From: an uncultured Atopobium sp.
Lineage (GTDB): Bacteria; Actinomycetota; Coriobacteriia; Coriobacteriales; Atopobiaceae
NCBI GenBank assembly: GCA_938028565.1
Contig: CALIZS010000005.1
Location: forward strand, 62,001 to 126,000
Length of the DNA: 64,000 nt
Reading direction: 5' to 3'
This document shows, one piece after another, positions 53,535-61,422 of this stretch; the first letter of the stretch is position 1, and each line of letters opens with the position of its first letter. The notes below the pieces were generated by a model. That model worked only from the letters and a program-made list of their open reading frames with translations. It was not told where the DNA came from and did not search any database. Both the position numbers and the translations under genes were made by a program.

Positions 53535-53611
53535 GGTGGGAGTAGCTCAGTTGGCAGAGCGACGGACTGTGGCTCCGTAGGTCGAGGGTTCGAGCCCCTT
53601 TTCCCACCCCA
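53535..53611 (+). tRNA. tRNA-His (GTG)
   Basis: The extra 5' G (53535) faces discriminator C (53608), the tRNA-His identity mark. Anticodon stem CGGA/TCCG encloses CTGTGGC with GTG. CCA encoded. tRNA-Lys follows after 15 bases. Confidence 0.94.
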
Positions 53612-53626
53612 TTCGAAACGTTAATT

Positions 53627-53702
53627 GGATCGTTAGCTCAGCTGGTAGAGCAGGGGACTCTTAATCCCAAGGTCCAGGGTTCGAACCCCTGACGATCCAC
53701 CA
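53627..53702 (+). tRNA. tRNA-Lys (CTT)
   Basis: Acceptor GGATCGT with ACGATCC, anticodon loop CTCTTAA with CTT, T arm GGGTTCGAACCCC, encoded CCA. Second gene of the His-Lys pair. Confidence 0.95.
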
Positions 53703-53712
53703 TTTGAATTTC

Positions 53713-53748
53713 AAACCCCGGCATGCGTCGGGGTTTTTATTTTTTTGT
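53713..53748 (+). terminator. Terminator of tRNA-His/tRNA-Lys
   Basis: Stem AAACCCCG/CGGGGTTT with an 8-base loop, followed by TTATTTTTTT. Confidence 0.88.
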
Positions 53749-53833
53749 AAGTCGCTAGTTTCTAATTGTTTGTTGCGACTGATTGCGTCATACTAAAGTC
53801 TCCATGATTTTATTGTAGTTCGGAGGACTCGCC

Positions 53834-54847
53834 GTGATTTACACAATGACGCTTAATCCCGCGCTTGACTATGTCATGCATCCAAACACATTGGACATGG
53901 GCTTTACCAACCGCTCTTCATCAGAAGAGTTGCACTGCGGTGGTAATGGTATTAACGTCTCCACGCTCTTAAATGAGCTTGATAAGGTCACCGTTGCTAT
54001 GGGCATTGTCGGTGGCTTTACTGGTGAATACCTGCTGAGTGATCTTCAGCGTCAGGGCATTCCAAGTAACTTCGTCAAGCTGGATTCAGGCTTTACCCGC
54101 ATTAATGTCAAGCTTAACGGCATTGTTATGACCATGGTCAATGGCAATGGCCCACGCATTCCAGAGAAAAAGGTTGATGAGCTGCTGGAGCGCATGGATG
54201 TTGTTGGCGCAGGTGACACCCTGGTTCTTACCGGTTCTATTCCAAGCTCGCTTCCAGAGGATATCTACACTCGTCTTATGGCTCAGCTTGCTGGTCGCGG
54301 TATTCAGTTTGTTGTTGACGCTCCTGGTCAGCTGCTTATGGAGGCTATTAAGGCTCAACCATTCCTGATCAAGCCTAACAACCACGAGGTCGGCCGTATC
54401 TTTGGCGCCAACCCAGAGACTCCAGAAGAGTGCATTCCATTTGCAAAGAAGCTCCAGGACGGCGGCGCTCGCAACGTTATCGTTTCTTGCGGCGGTGCAG
54501 GTTCGCTGCTCCTGGACGAGTACGGTGCTGAGCACATTGTCCCAACTGCAAAGATTCGCCTTGTTAACGCAACTGGCGCTGGTGACTCCATGGTTGCAGG
54601 CTTTTTGGCAAAGACTACCGCTGGCTACGATTACGACACTGCGCTTATCTACGCTTCTGCTTGCGGTACGGCAACTGCAGCAAGCCGAGGAATCGCAAAG
54701 CGCGCAACCATCGATCGTGTTGTCACTGCTCTCTACAAGAAGATGGGCCGAGAAATGCCTGCTTCTATCGCAGAAGAGATTCAGCTTGCTCGCAAGAAAG
54801 AGGAGAGCCGCGAGGGTAAGTCTTCTTGGCTTGCAGATTCTGAGTAG
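53834..54847 (+). CDS. fruK: 1-phosphofructokinase (PfkB family)
   Basis: Adds a second phosphate to fructose-1-phosphate. 337 residues. MTLNPALDYVM near 5 and CGGNGINVSTLLNEL near 36 are the FruK-type N terminus; LTGSIPSSLPEDIY near 135; C-terminal PfkB signature NATGAGDSMVAGFLA near 248 with the catalytic Asp. Length and pattern favour fructose-1-P over tagatose-6-P. GTG start at 53834 has GGAGG 7 bases upstream; ATG 53846 is the alternative. No fructose PTS permease is next to it, but ptsI is the next gene, which fits a PTS role. Confidence 0.88.
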   Translation: MIYTMTLNPALDYVMHPNTLDMGFTNRSSSEELHCGGNGINVSTLLNELDKVTVAMGIVGGFTGEYLLSDLQRQGIPSNFVKLDSGFTRINVKLNGIVMTMVNGNGPRIPEKKVDELLERMDVVGAGDTLVLTGSIPSSLPEDIYTRLMAQLAGRGIQFVVDAPGQLLMEAIKAQPFLIKPNNHEVGRIFGANPETPEECIPFAKKLQDGGARNVIVSCGGAGSLLLDEYGAEHIVPTAKIRLVNATGAGDSMVAGFLAKTTAGYDYDTALIYASACGTATAASRGIAKRATIDRVVTALYKKMGREMPASIAEEIQLARKKEESREGKSSWLADSE

Positions 54848-54876
54848 TAATCGCAGCTAGAACACGTAGTTCTTTT

Positions 54877-54888
54877 GGCGAGAAACCC
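54877..54888 (+). repeat. Iterated word GGCGAGAAACCC
   Basis: Perfect 12-mer 29 bases after the fruK stop codon and 60 bases before the fruK terminator. Confidence 0.8.
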
Positions 54889-54948
54889 TCAGATGGTGCA
54901 CTCTTATCGCGTGAAGTAACCAGAGCGTCTTTACTATCGTGAACGTAT

Positions 54949-54989
54949 AAACACTTGGCAAGAAAGATTTTCTCGCCAAGTGTTTTTAA
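54949..54989 (+). terminator. fruK terminator built from a near-inverted pair of the iterated word
   Basis: AAACACTTGGC pairs with GCCAAGTGTTT, then one A-C mismatch, then AGAAA with TTTCT; tail TTAATT. The right arm contains TTCTCGCC exactly and the left arm its partner with one change (GGCAAGAA). Confidence 0.85.
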
Positions 54990-55138
54990 TTAAAATTTTA
55001 TTTAAAGATACTCACAACGTAACAGGTCAAAAAAATGTTACTCTGTACATAGATAAGTTTGTTTCTGCGACTATTGTCCTGTGTGGATAGGCTTGCAGAA
55101 CGTTATACACTGCTAAACGGACAATGATAGGAGCAAGT

Positions 55139-56842
55139 ATGTTTGAGGGAGTCAATGCGTCAAACGGAATCGGAATCGGTACTGCTCAGGTTGCCGTAGA
55201 TCCAGATCTTACTTTTACTCCACACACTGTTGAAGACACTGCTGCAGAGAAGGCTCGTTACGCAGAGGCTGTAACTAAGTTCATCGCACAGACAAATGCG
55301 CAGATTGAGCGCATGACCAAGACGGTGGGCGAGGAAGCTGCTGCTATTATGGGTGCTCACATTGAGTTTGCAGAGGATGAGGGCATCAAAGAGGCTGTTA
55401 ACGGTGCAATTGACGGTGGCACCTGCGTTGAGCAGGCTGTAAGTGACGCATACGACATGTACTACAACATGTTCCTGGGCATGGAGGATGAGCTCTTCCG
55501 TGAGCGCGCTGCAGACGTTGCTGACGTAAAGACCGGTCTTCTCGCTGACCTTCTTGGTAAAGAGGTTGTTGACCTCTCCACACTTCCAGAGAACTCCGTC
55601 ATTGTCTGCCATGAGCTGACTCCTTCTATGACCGCAGACATCGATAAGGACCACGTTGCAGGTATTGTTACCGAGACTGGTGGTCGTACTTCTCACTCCG
55701 CAATCATTGCTCGTGCTCTTGAGATTCCTGCAGTTCTTTCTGTTCCTAACATCACTTCTGAGGTTGCAACTGGCAACGCTATTGTTGTCGACGGCGCCAA
55801 CGGCAAGGTTGTTGTTAATCCTTCTGAGACTGAGCTTGCTGAGTACAAGGCTCAGGCTGAGGCTTATGCTGCAGAGAAGGCCGCTCTTGAGGCTTATCGT
55901 GGCAAGGAGACCGTAACTGCTGACGGCATCAAGGTTCTGCTTGTTGCTAATATCGGCAACCCAGATGACGCTAACGGCGCAGTTGACGCTGACGCTGAAG
56001 GCATTGGTCTGTTCCGCTCCGAGTTCCTGTTTATGGACGCAAAGGAGCTTCCAAGTGAGGAAGAGCAGTTTGCTGCTTATCAGAAGGTTGCTCTGCGCTT
56101 AAAGGATAAGCCTGTTATCATCCGTACCCTTGATGTCGGCGGTGATAAGGAGATTCCTTACCTCAACATGAAGGCTGAGGAGAACCCATTCATGGGCTTC
56201 CGCGCTATCCGTTACTGCCTCAACAATGCTGAGCAGTACAAGGTCCAGGTCCGTGCCCTTCTCCGCGCATCTGCATTTGGCGACATCAAGATTATGCTTC
56301 CTCTTGTTACCACTGTTGACGAGGTTCGCCAGGCAAAGGCTCTTGTTGAGGAGTGCAAGCGTGAGCTTGACGCTGAGGGCGTAGCTTACAACAAGGACAT
56401 TGAGGTCGGCACCATGATTGAGACCCCATCTGCATCTCTGATTGCAGATAAGCTGGCTCGTGAGTGCGACTTCTTCTCCATTGGTACCAACGACCTCATC
56501 GGTTACACCATGTGCGCTGACCGCGGCAATGATCGCGTTGCCTACCTCTACGAGGTTTACCAGCCATCCGTTCTCCGTTCTCTCAAGTTCCTCATCGGCG
56601 AGGGCAACAAGGAGAAGATCATGGTTGGTATGTGCGGCGAGGCAGCTGCAGATCCACTGCTCATCCCAGTCCTTCTTTCCTTCGGTCTGGACGAGTTCTC
56701 CGTCTCTGCACCATCTGTCCTGCGTACCCGCAAGACTATTGCTGCTTGGACAAAGGCTGAGGCAGATGAGCTTACTGCTCGCGTTATGGAGCTTGATACC
56801 GCAGCTGAGGTTAAGGCTCTGCTTGAGCGTGAAGCTCGCTAA
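55139..56842 (+). CDS. ptsI: PTS enzyme I (phosphoenolpyruvate--protein phosphotransferase)
   Basis: First carrier of the sugar phosphotransferase chain: takes phosphate from PEP and gives it to HPr. 567 residues, normal. HPr-binding helical part (1-145); phospho-histidine in GGRTSHSAIIARALEIP near 186; PEP barrel with RSEFLFMD near 291, RTLDVGGDKEIPYLN near 326, EVGTMIETPSA near 425, SIGTNDLIGYTMCADRGN near 448 and VGMCGEAAADP with the active Cys near 498. ATG 55139 has ATAGGAG 7 bases before. HPr is not adjacent, which is unusual, so ptsH must lie elsewhere. Confidence 0.95.
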   Translation: MFEGVNASNGIGIGTAQVAVDPDLTFTPHTVEDTAAEKARYAEAVTKFIAQTNAQIERMTKTVGEEAAAIMGAHIEFAEDEGIKEAVNGAIDGGTCVEQAVSDAYDMYYNMFLGMEDELFRERAADVADVKTGLLADLLGKEVVDLSTLPENSVIVCHELTPSMTADIDKDHVAGIVTETGGRTSHSAIIARALEIPAVLSVPNITSEVATGNAIVVDGANGKVVVNPSETELAEYKAQAEAYAAEKAALEAYRGKETVTADGIKVLLVANIGNPDDANGAVDADAEGIGLFRSEFLFMDAKELPSEEEQFAAYQKVALRLKDKPVIIRTLDVGGDKEIPYLNMKAEENPFMGFRAIRYCLNNAEQYKVQVRALLRASAFGDIKIMLPLVTTVDEVRQAKALVEECKRELDAEGVAYNKDIEVGTMIETPSASLIADKLARECDFFSIGTNDLIGYTMCADRGNDRVAYLYEVYQPSVLRSLKFLIGEGNKEKIMVGMCGEAAADPLLIPVLLSFGLDEFSVSAPSVLRTRKTIAAWTKAEADELTARVMELDTAAEVKALLEREAR

Positions 56843-56881
56843 GTTCTAGTCGTAAAGTCTTAGCTTACACGATACAAATTC

Positions 56882-56917
56882 AGGGGCATCTGCGCTGGCA
56901 GGTGCCCCTGTTTCTTT
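56882..56917 (+). terminator. Terminator of ptsI
   Basis: AGGGGCA with TGCCCCT, then CTGC/GCAG across a small T-G mismatch; tail GTTTCTTT. Confidence 0.85.
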
Positions 56918-56933
56918 AATGCTAAACCTTTTG

Positions 56934-56955
56934 GCGAGAAGACCGATCTTCTCGC
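56934..56955. repeat. Inverted pair of the iterated word
   Basis: GCGAGAAGA and TCTTCTCGC face each other across CCGA, a perfect 9-bp hairpin between the convergent ends of ptsI and the lipid kinase gene. No T run follows on the plus strand. Confidence 0.75.
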
Positions 56956-57019
56956 AATGCGCAACCAGCAAAGCCCGAGCCTCGAAGCGCGACCTACGGC
57001 GCGCGAGTTGCTCCGCACG

Positions 57020-57949
57020 CTAGGGAACAATCACGGAAAGCGCAGCGGGAATAACCTCAATGACAAACTGTTCTGCAAAGGGGAGCTCCTCGCCATCTAC
57101 CTGAATTGGGACAGGCTTGTGGAAAGTTACCACTGCTTGCTTGAGGTGACGCTCCTCAATGATGCGGGAGTTGACGTGTTTACCAGCCCTTGCCAGGCCA
57201 AACAGAGCCAGCAGGTGAGGAATGATAGGCACTTTAGTGTTGTAGCAGACGGTAAGAAGGCCATCGTCAGGCTGCGCATGCGGACAGACCTTAAAGCCGC
57301 CGCCATACGTAGGGCCAATCTGGAAGGCCATGATAAGCGCTTGAAGATCAATGTCCTTCTCGCCATCAAACGAGACGGTGCAAGGGTAACCCTTGCTACC
57401 TGCAGCCATAAACTTGAGACCTGAGGTTAAGAAGAGCGCCTCGCCCTCGGTAGAGGAGTTGTTCGCGCGACGCTTTGTGGTGTCGGCCGCAATAGCTGCA
57501 TCAAGTCCAAACGACATGGTCTCCATGAAGTAGACGTCGTTGATGCGACCAATCTCTAGCTGTTTGACTTTTCCGCGGACCAGCTGTGCAAACGCACCTT
57601 CGGGGTCGTTAATTTTCATGCCCAGGGTGCGTGCATAGTCGTTTCCCGAGCCCATAGGGATAATGCCAAGCGCTGGACGCACCTCTGGCGATAAGGTCAT
57701 GAGGCCGTTGACCACCTCGTGGATGACGCCATCTCCGCCAAGTGCGACAACCGTGTCAAAGTCCGCAGCTTCTGCGGCCATGACACGCGCGTCTCCCATA
57801 GCTGTGGTGAGCTTGAGTTCGTATCCGTCGGTTGCAGCAGAATAGCTGGTTAAAAAGTGGCGAGCAAACTCTGCGCCAGCGGCTCCTTTACCGCTATGAG
57901 CAGCAGGATTAGCTATGATAAGCGTGCGTCCAAGAGGGGATTGAGACAT
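57020..57949 (-). CDS. Diacylglycerol kinase-family lipid kinase
   Basis: 309 residues of the DagK/YegS fold. IIANPAAHSGKGAAGAEFA near 10 (nucleotide-binding start), ALGGDGVIHEVVNGLM near 69 (GGDGT-type motif), LGIIPMGSGNDYARTLGM near 94. The kinase phosphorylates diacylglycerol, or a related lipid, back into the phosphatidate pool; this recycles lipid left by lipoteichoic-type synthesis. The ATG at 57949 has no strong ribosome site. Single gene; faces ptsI end to end. Confidence 0.88.
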   Translation of the reverse strand: MSQSPLGRTLIIANPAAHSGKGAAGAEFARHFLTSYSAATDGYELKLTTAMGDARVMAAEAADFDTVVALGGDGVIHEVVNGLMTLSPEVRPALGIIPMGSGNDYARTLGMKINDPEGAFAQLVRGKVKQLEIGRINDVYFMETMSFGLDAAIAADTTKRRANNSSTEGEALFLTSGLKFMAAGSKGYPCTVSFDGEKDIDLQALIMAFQIGPTYGGGFKVCPHAQPDDGLLTVCYNTKVPIIPHLLALFGLARAGKHVNSRIIEERHLKQAVVTFHKPVPIQVDGEELPFAEQFVIEVIPAALSVIVP

Positions 57950-58122
57950 TTTGCACCATTTCTACAAGCGCTGCTGTTGAGCGCGCTGTTACTAAATAGT
58001 CTTGTCACCACATATCAAAATAAAATAGTGGAGAAAACAGTTCAACAACGTTTCAAGTTTAAACGGCTTTGTCTGTCTGTGCTAGGATAAACCATACAGA
58101 AATCGGTAGAAAAGGATAGCGC

Positions 58123-59007
58123 GTGAGCGAGTCTTCAACACAAACTAATAATGCGCAGGACACAAGCGTAGTTTCTGCAAATACTAATAGTGCAAGTGCA
58201 AGTCTTGTTGCTGTTTCTGCTCGAGATGCATGGTATCCAACACATCAGCGTGACCAGTTCATTTTGCGTCAGCTGGTCAGTAAGGATTTCAAGCTCAAAT
58301 ATCGCCGTTCCATTTTGGGCGTTGTGTGGTCAGTTTTGAACCCGCTTTTAATGATGACCGTTATGGCAGTTGTCTTTTCTACTTTTTTAGGCAACCGCGC
58401 CGAGGATGTTGTGAACTATCCTCTGTATCTTATTCTTGGTAATACAGCTTTTCAGCTGATGAACGATGCAACTACCATGGGAATGCGCTCAATTATTGAT
58501 GCATCTAGCCTGCTTAAGAAGGTTCGCATCAATCGTGTTGTTTTCCCTGTTCAGAAGGTGCTTTTTGCGGTTGTAAACTATCTTTTCTCGCTCATTGCTG
58601 TTGGCATTGTTATGCTTGTCTTTCGCATTCCGCTGACAATTTATTCATTGCTCACACCTGTTGCTTTGCTGCTTCTGGCTTGTTTTTGCATTGGTCTTGC
58701 AATGCTTCTCTCGGCCCTTGCAGTCTTCTTTAGAGACGTTATCCACCTGTGGAGTGTTGTAACCACCGCCTGGATGTATGGTACACCGCTCTTTTACTCC
58801 GTTAATATCATGTCGCCTTGGATGCTTCAGATTGAACGCTTTAATCCAATGTTCCACTTTGTAACATTTATTAGAGACTGCCTTCTTTTCCAGAAGTTTC
58901 CTGCAACAAGCACCATTTTAGGCTGTCTTGTTTCTGCAGTTCTTGCCCTCGTAATTGGCTATATCGTCTTCCACAAACTAGAGAAGAAATTTATTCTGCA
59001 CATTTAA
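58123..59007 (+). CDS. ABC-2 type polysaccharide/polyol-phosphate export permease
   Basis: 294 residues; about six helices after a 50-residue polar N terminus. The text FILRQLVSKDFKLKYRRSILGVVWSVLNPLL near 46 is the Wzm/TagG signature (amphipathic gate helix followed by the first span). Such permeases export wall teichoic acid or O-antigen with a separate ATPase (TagH/Wzt). No ATPase gene follows; the next gene is a convergent regulator. It starts with GTG at 58123 after AAAGGA. With the TagO-like gene elsewhere in the window, a cell-wall glycopolymer is likely. Confidence 0.88.
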   Translation: MSESSTQTNNAQDTSVVSANTNSASASLVAVSARDAWYPTHQRDQFILRQLVSKDFKLKYRRSILGVVWSVLNPLLMMTVMAVVFSTFLGNRAEDVVNYPLYLILGNTAFQLMNDATTMGMRSIIDASSLLKKVRINRVVFPVQKVLFAVVNYLFSLIAVGIVMLVFRIPLTIYSLLTPVALLLLACFCIGLAMLLSALAVFFRDVIHLWSVVTTAWMYGTPLFYSVNIMSPWMLQIERFNPMFHFVTFIRDCLLFQKFPATSTILGCLVSAVLALVIGYIVFHKLEKKFILHI

Positions 59008-59014
59008 CCGCAGA

Positions 59015-59734
59015 TTATCTTTTTGAAATAACCTTATAGCAGAACGTTTCTGGATGACTACGAGTTTGTGTGAAGCCAAACATAACGCCTTTTGAGTTGA
59101 ATGAATGGCTTTCCACCACTGCAACGCAGTTAAAATCTCCAAGCTCTAAATGTTGCTGGTCTTCTTCAGTTGCCAGCTCAACACTGATTGTTCTTTTGCT
59201 CTTTAGAATTTTCATATGAAGCGTGTTTTCTAGATATGCATAAATAGACGTTGATGCATCAGCAATGGTTAGATTTCCAACGGCAGATGCTAAAAGGTAG
59301 TCGTTATCTATTTGGCGAGAAGATCCGTCGAGTTTACGGATTCGAACAATGTGGATAAGTTCTTCTCCTGCTTTAAAACCAGTTTGATGAGAAATACTGT
59401 CTGTGCAAGGAACGTGCTCAAAGACAATGACATTTGTTTCAGGTACAAGATTGTTTCTGTGGGCATATTCTTGAAAGGACTCAAGTCCTTCTAATGAGCC
59501 AATAACCTCACTTGGCTTTTTCTGCCAAATAATGCGTACGCCTCTACCGTGAATAGGCTGAAGAAAAGCTTCATCGGACAGAAGTGTGAGCGCACGTCGA
59601 ACGGTGTTTCTGGAGCAGGAATATATCTTAGTAAGCTCCATCTCGGTTGGTAAATAGGACTCATACGCATATGTTCCATCTAAAATCTTATTTTTTAAAT
59701 CATGATAAATCGTATTAAACCGTGCGCTTGGCAT
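59015..59734 (-). CDS. GntR/HutC-type regulator, TreR-like
   Basis: 239 residues, exactly the TreR length. N-terminal GntR winged helix (NTIYHDLKNKILDGTYAYESYLPTEMELTKIYSCSRNTVRRALTLL, about 6-52), wing GRGVRI near 68, then a UTRA ligand domain (about 85-235) with FKAGEELIHIVRIRKLDG and NDYLLAS. TreR responds to trehalose-6-phosphate; here the neighbour is a sugar ABC operon, so the ligand may be another sugar. ATG 59734 has AAGGAA 5 bases before; the longer frame would add 41 residues unrelated to the family. It is divergent from the ABC operon and probably represses it. Confidence 0.88.
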   Translation of the reverse strand: MPSARFNTIYHDLKNKILDGTYAYESYLPTEMELTKIYSCSRNTVRRALTLLSDEAFLQPIHGRGVRIIWQKKPSEVIGSLEGLESFQEYAHRNNLVPETNVIVFEHVPCTDSISHQTGFKAGEELIHIVRIRKLDGSSRQIDNDYLLASAVGNLTIADASTSIYAYLENTLHMKILKSKRTISVELATEEDQQHLELGDFNCVAVVESHSFNSKGVMFGFTQTRSHPETFCYKVISKR

Positions 59735-59874
59735 ATTTTTCCTTAACGTGCTGTTGAAGGTTGGAGTTGCATGTTCAAGTTGCTCTTGATTAGATAGTAG
59801 ATTTATAAAATGAAAGTTACATAAAATGATTCCTTTCATACCATTTACCGATAATTTCATACCGCTCAGAAATA

Positions 59875-59909
59875 AGTTGTTTAAACAACTCGCTAGTACT
59901 AGTATACTA
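59875..59909. promoter_or_regulatory. Cluster of palindromes, probable GntR-family operators
   Basis: AGTTGTTTAAACAACT (59875-59890) is a perfect 16-bp palindrome; CTAGTACTAG (59893-59902) and TAGTATACTA (59900-59909) follow. The core GTTTAAAC and GTATAC fit the GT-TA-AC type bound by HutC/TreR-like regulators. They lie between the regulator and the sugar ABC operon. Confidence 0.6.
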
Positions 59910-60028
59910 TTACTTTGTAGACGTAAGCAAAATTGTTTTGAACGTGTGTCAAAGCATGGCTTATGAAAATCATGAGAAGAGGCGTCAACCTAGCAAAGAG
60001 TTAGGAACGCTCTCTAAGGAGGAGTCTT

Positions 60029-61339
60029 ATGTCCGGTATTAATCGTAGGCAGTTTGTCACCTTAAGTGCGTCAGCTCTTTGTTCGCTGGGTCTTGTCGCA
60101 TGTGGAGGAACTAACGACAAAAAGCAGGGAGGGTCTGATTCTGCAAACGGCTCAGTTTACTTTCTAAACTTCAAGCCTGAGTCTGATCAGCAGTGGAAAG
60201 ATCTTGCAGCTAAGTATACTGAGGAAACAAAGGTTCCTGTAAAGGTAGTAACCGCTGCTTCTGATACTTATGCACAGACATTCCAGTCTGAGATTAACAA
60301 GGACGCTTCTGTAGCTCCAACACTGTTCCAGACAAATGGTCCTTCCGGTCTTATTGGTGTAAAGGATTACTGCGTTGACCTTAAGGGTGCCAAGATTCTG
60401 GATGAGCTCACCAATGACGCTCTTAAGCTTCAGGAGGATGGCGTTGTCTATGGTGTTGACTATGTAGAGGAAGACTACGGCATTATCTACAACAAGAAGC
60501 TGCTTGAGAAGGCTGGCTATAAGGGTGACGACATCAAGGACTTTGCTTCACTGAAGAAGGTCGTTGAGGATATTCAGGCTCGCAAAGCAGAGCTTGGCGT
60601 TAAGGGCGCATTCACCAGCGCTGGTCTTGATTCCAGTTCTGACTGGCGCTTTACTACACACCTTGCAAATCTTCCTCTGTACTATGAGTTCAAGGATACT
60701 GGTAAGCCTGAGGCTAAGGAAATTAAGGGAACGTATCTTCCTAACTACAAGCAGATTTTTGATCTTTATATCAACAATGCTACATGCAGCCCAACAGAGC
60801 TTTCTGGCAAGACCGGTGATGATGCTGTTGCAGAGTTTGTCAATGGCGACGCTGTCTTCTACCAGAACGGTACCTGGGCATACAATGACATCAAGAAGCT
60901 TGGCGACGATGCTCTTGGTATGATTCCAATTTATATTGGCGTAAAGGGTGAAGAGAAGCAGGGTATGTGCTCTGGTGGCGAGAACTATTGGTGCGTAAGC
61001 TCCAAGGCAGATGACGCTTCACAGAAGGCAACACTTGACTTTATCTATTGGTGCGTAACTTCTGATACTGCTACCACTGCAATTGCTGAGGATATGGGCT
61101 TCACCATTCCATTCAAGAATGCAAAGGCAACAAAGAACGCTCTTGCAAACATTGCAGCTGAGTACGCAAAGAAGGGTAATGAGTCTGTGGCTTGGGACTT
61201 CATTTACATTCCTTCTCAGGAGTGGAAGAACAATCTCTCCAGTGCACTTAAGAGCTATGCAGCAGGAACAGAGGACTGGGATGCTGTTAAGTCTGCATTC
61301 GTTGATGGTTGGAAGGCTGAAAAAGAGGCTAACGCATAG
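60029..61339 (+). CDS. Sugar ABC transporter substrate-binding lipoprotein
   Basis: 436 residues of the extracellular solute-binding protein family 1 (maltose-type). Signal with lipobox INRRQFVTLSASALCSLGLVAC (Cys near 25), then VYFLNFKPESDQQWKDLAAKYTEET at the mature start and DAVFYQNGTWAYNDIKK near 280. AAGGAGGAG lies 5-6 bases before the ATG. Maltose, trehalose, alpha-glucosides or similar are candidates; the TreR-like neighbour favours an alpha-glucoside. First gene of the operon. Confidence 0.9.
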   Translation: MSGINRRQFVTLSASALCSLGLVACGGTNDKKQGGSDSANGSVYFLNFKPESDQQWKDLAAKYTEETKVPVKVVTAASDTYAQTFQSEINKDASVAPTLFQTNGPSGLIGVKDYCVDLKGAKILDELTNDALKLQEDGVVYGVDYVEEDYGIIYNKKLLEKAGYKGDDIKDFASLKKVVEDIQARKAELGVKGAFTSAGLDSSSDWRFTTHLANLPLYYEFKDTGKPEAKEIKGTYLPNYKQIFDLYINNATCSPTELSGKTGDDAVAEFVNGDAVFYQNGTWAYNDIKKLGDDALGMIPIYIGVKGEEKQGMCSGGENYWCVSSKADDASQKATLDFIYWCVTSDTATTAIAEDMGFTIPFKNAKATKNALANIAAEYAKKGNESVAWDFIYIPSQEWKNNLSSALKSYAAGTEDWDAVKSAFVDGWKAEKEANA

Positions 61340-61422
61340 TAGCCCTTCTAGTAATGTTTTGATTGGTGAGAGACGAGAAGAGAGATCTCTCTTCTCGTCT
61401 CTTGTTATTGGAGGGTATCTCT

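Noticed and set aside
53535..53702. tRNA His/Lys pair as an integration site
   Set aside because: No integrase and no repeated tRNA 3' end were found near these genes, nor near the other tRNAs.
60029..61339. livK-like second amino-acid receptor
   Set aside because: The fold and motifs are of the maltose-type solute-binding family, and the permeases behind it are MalF/MalG-like.
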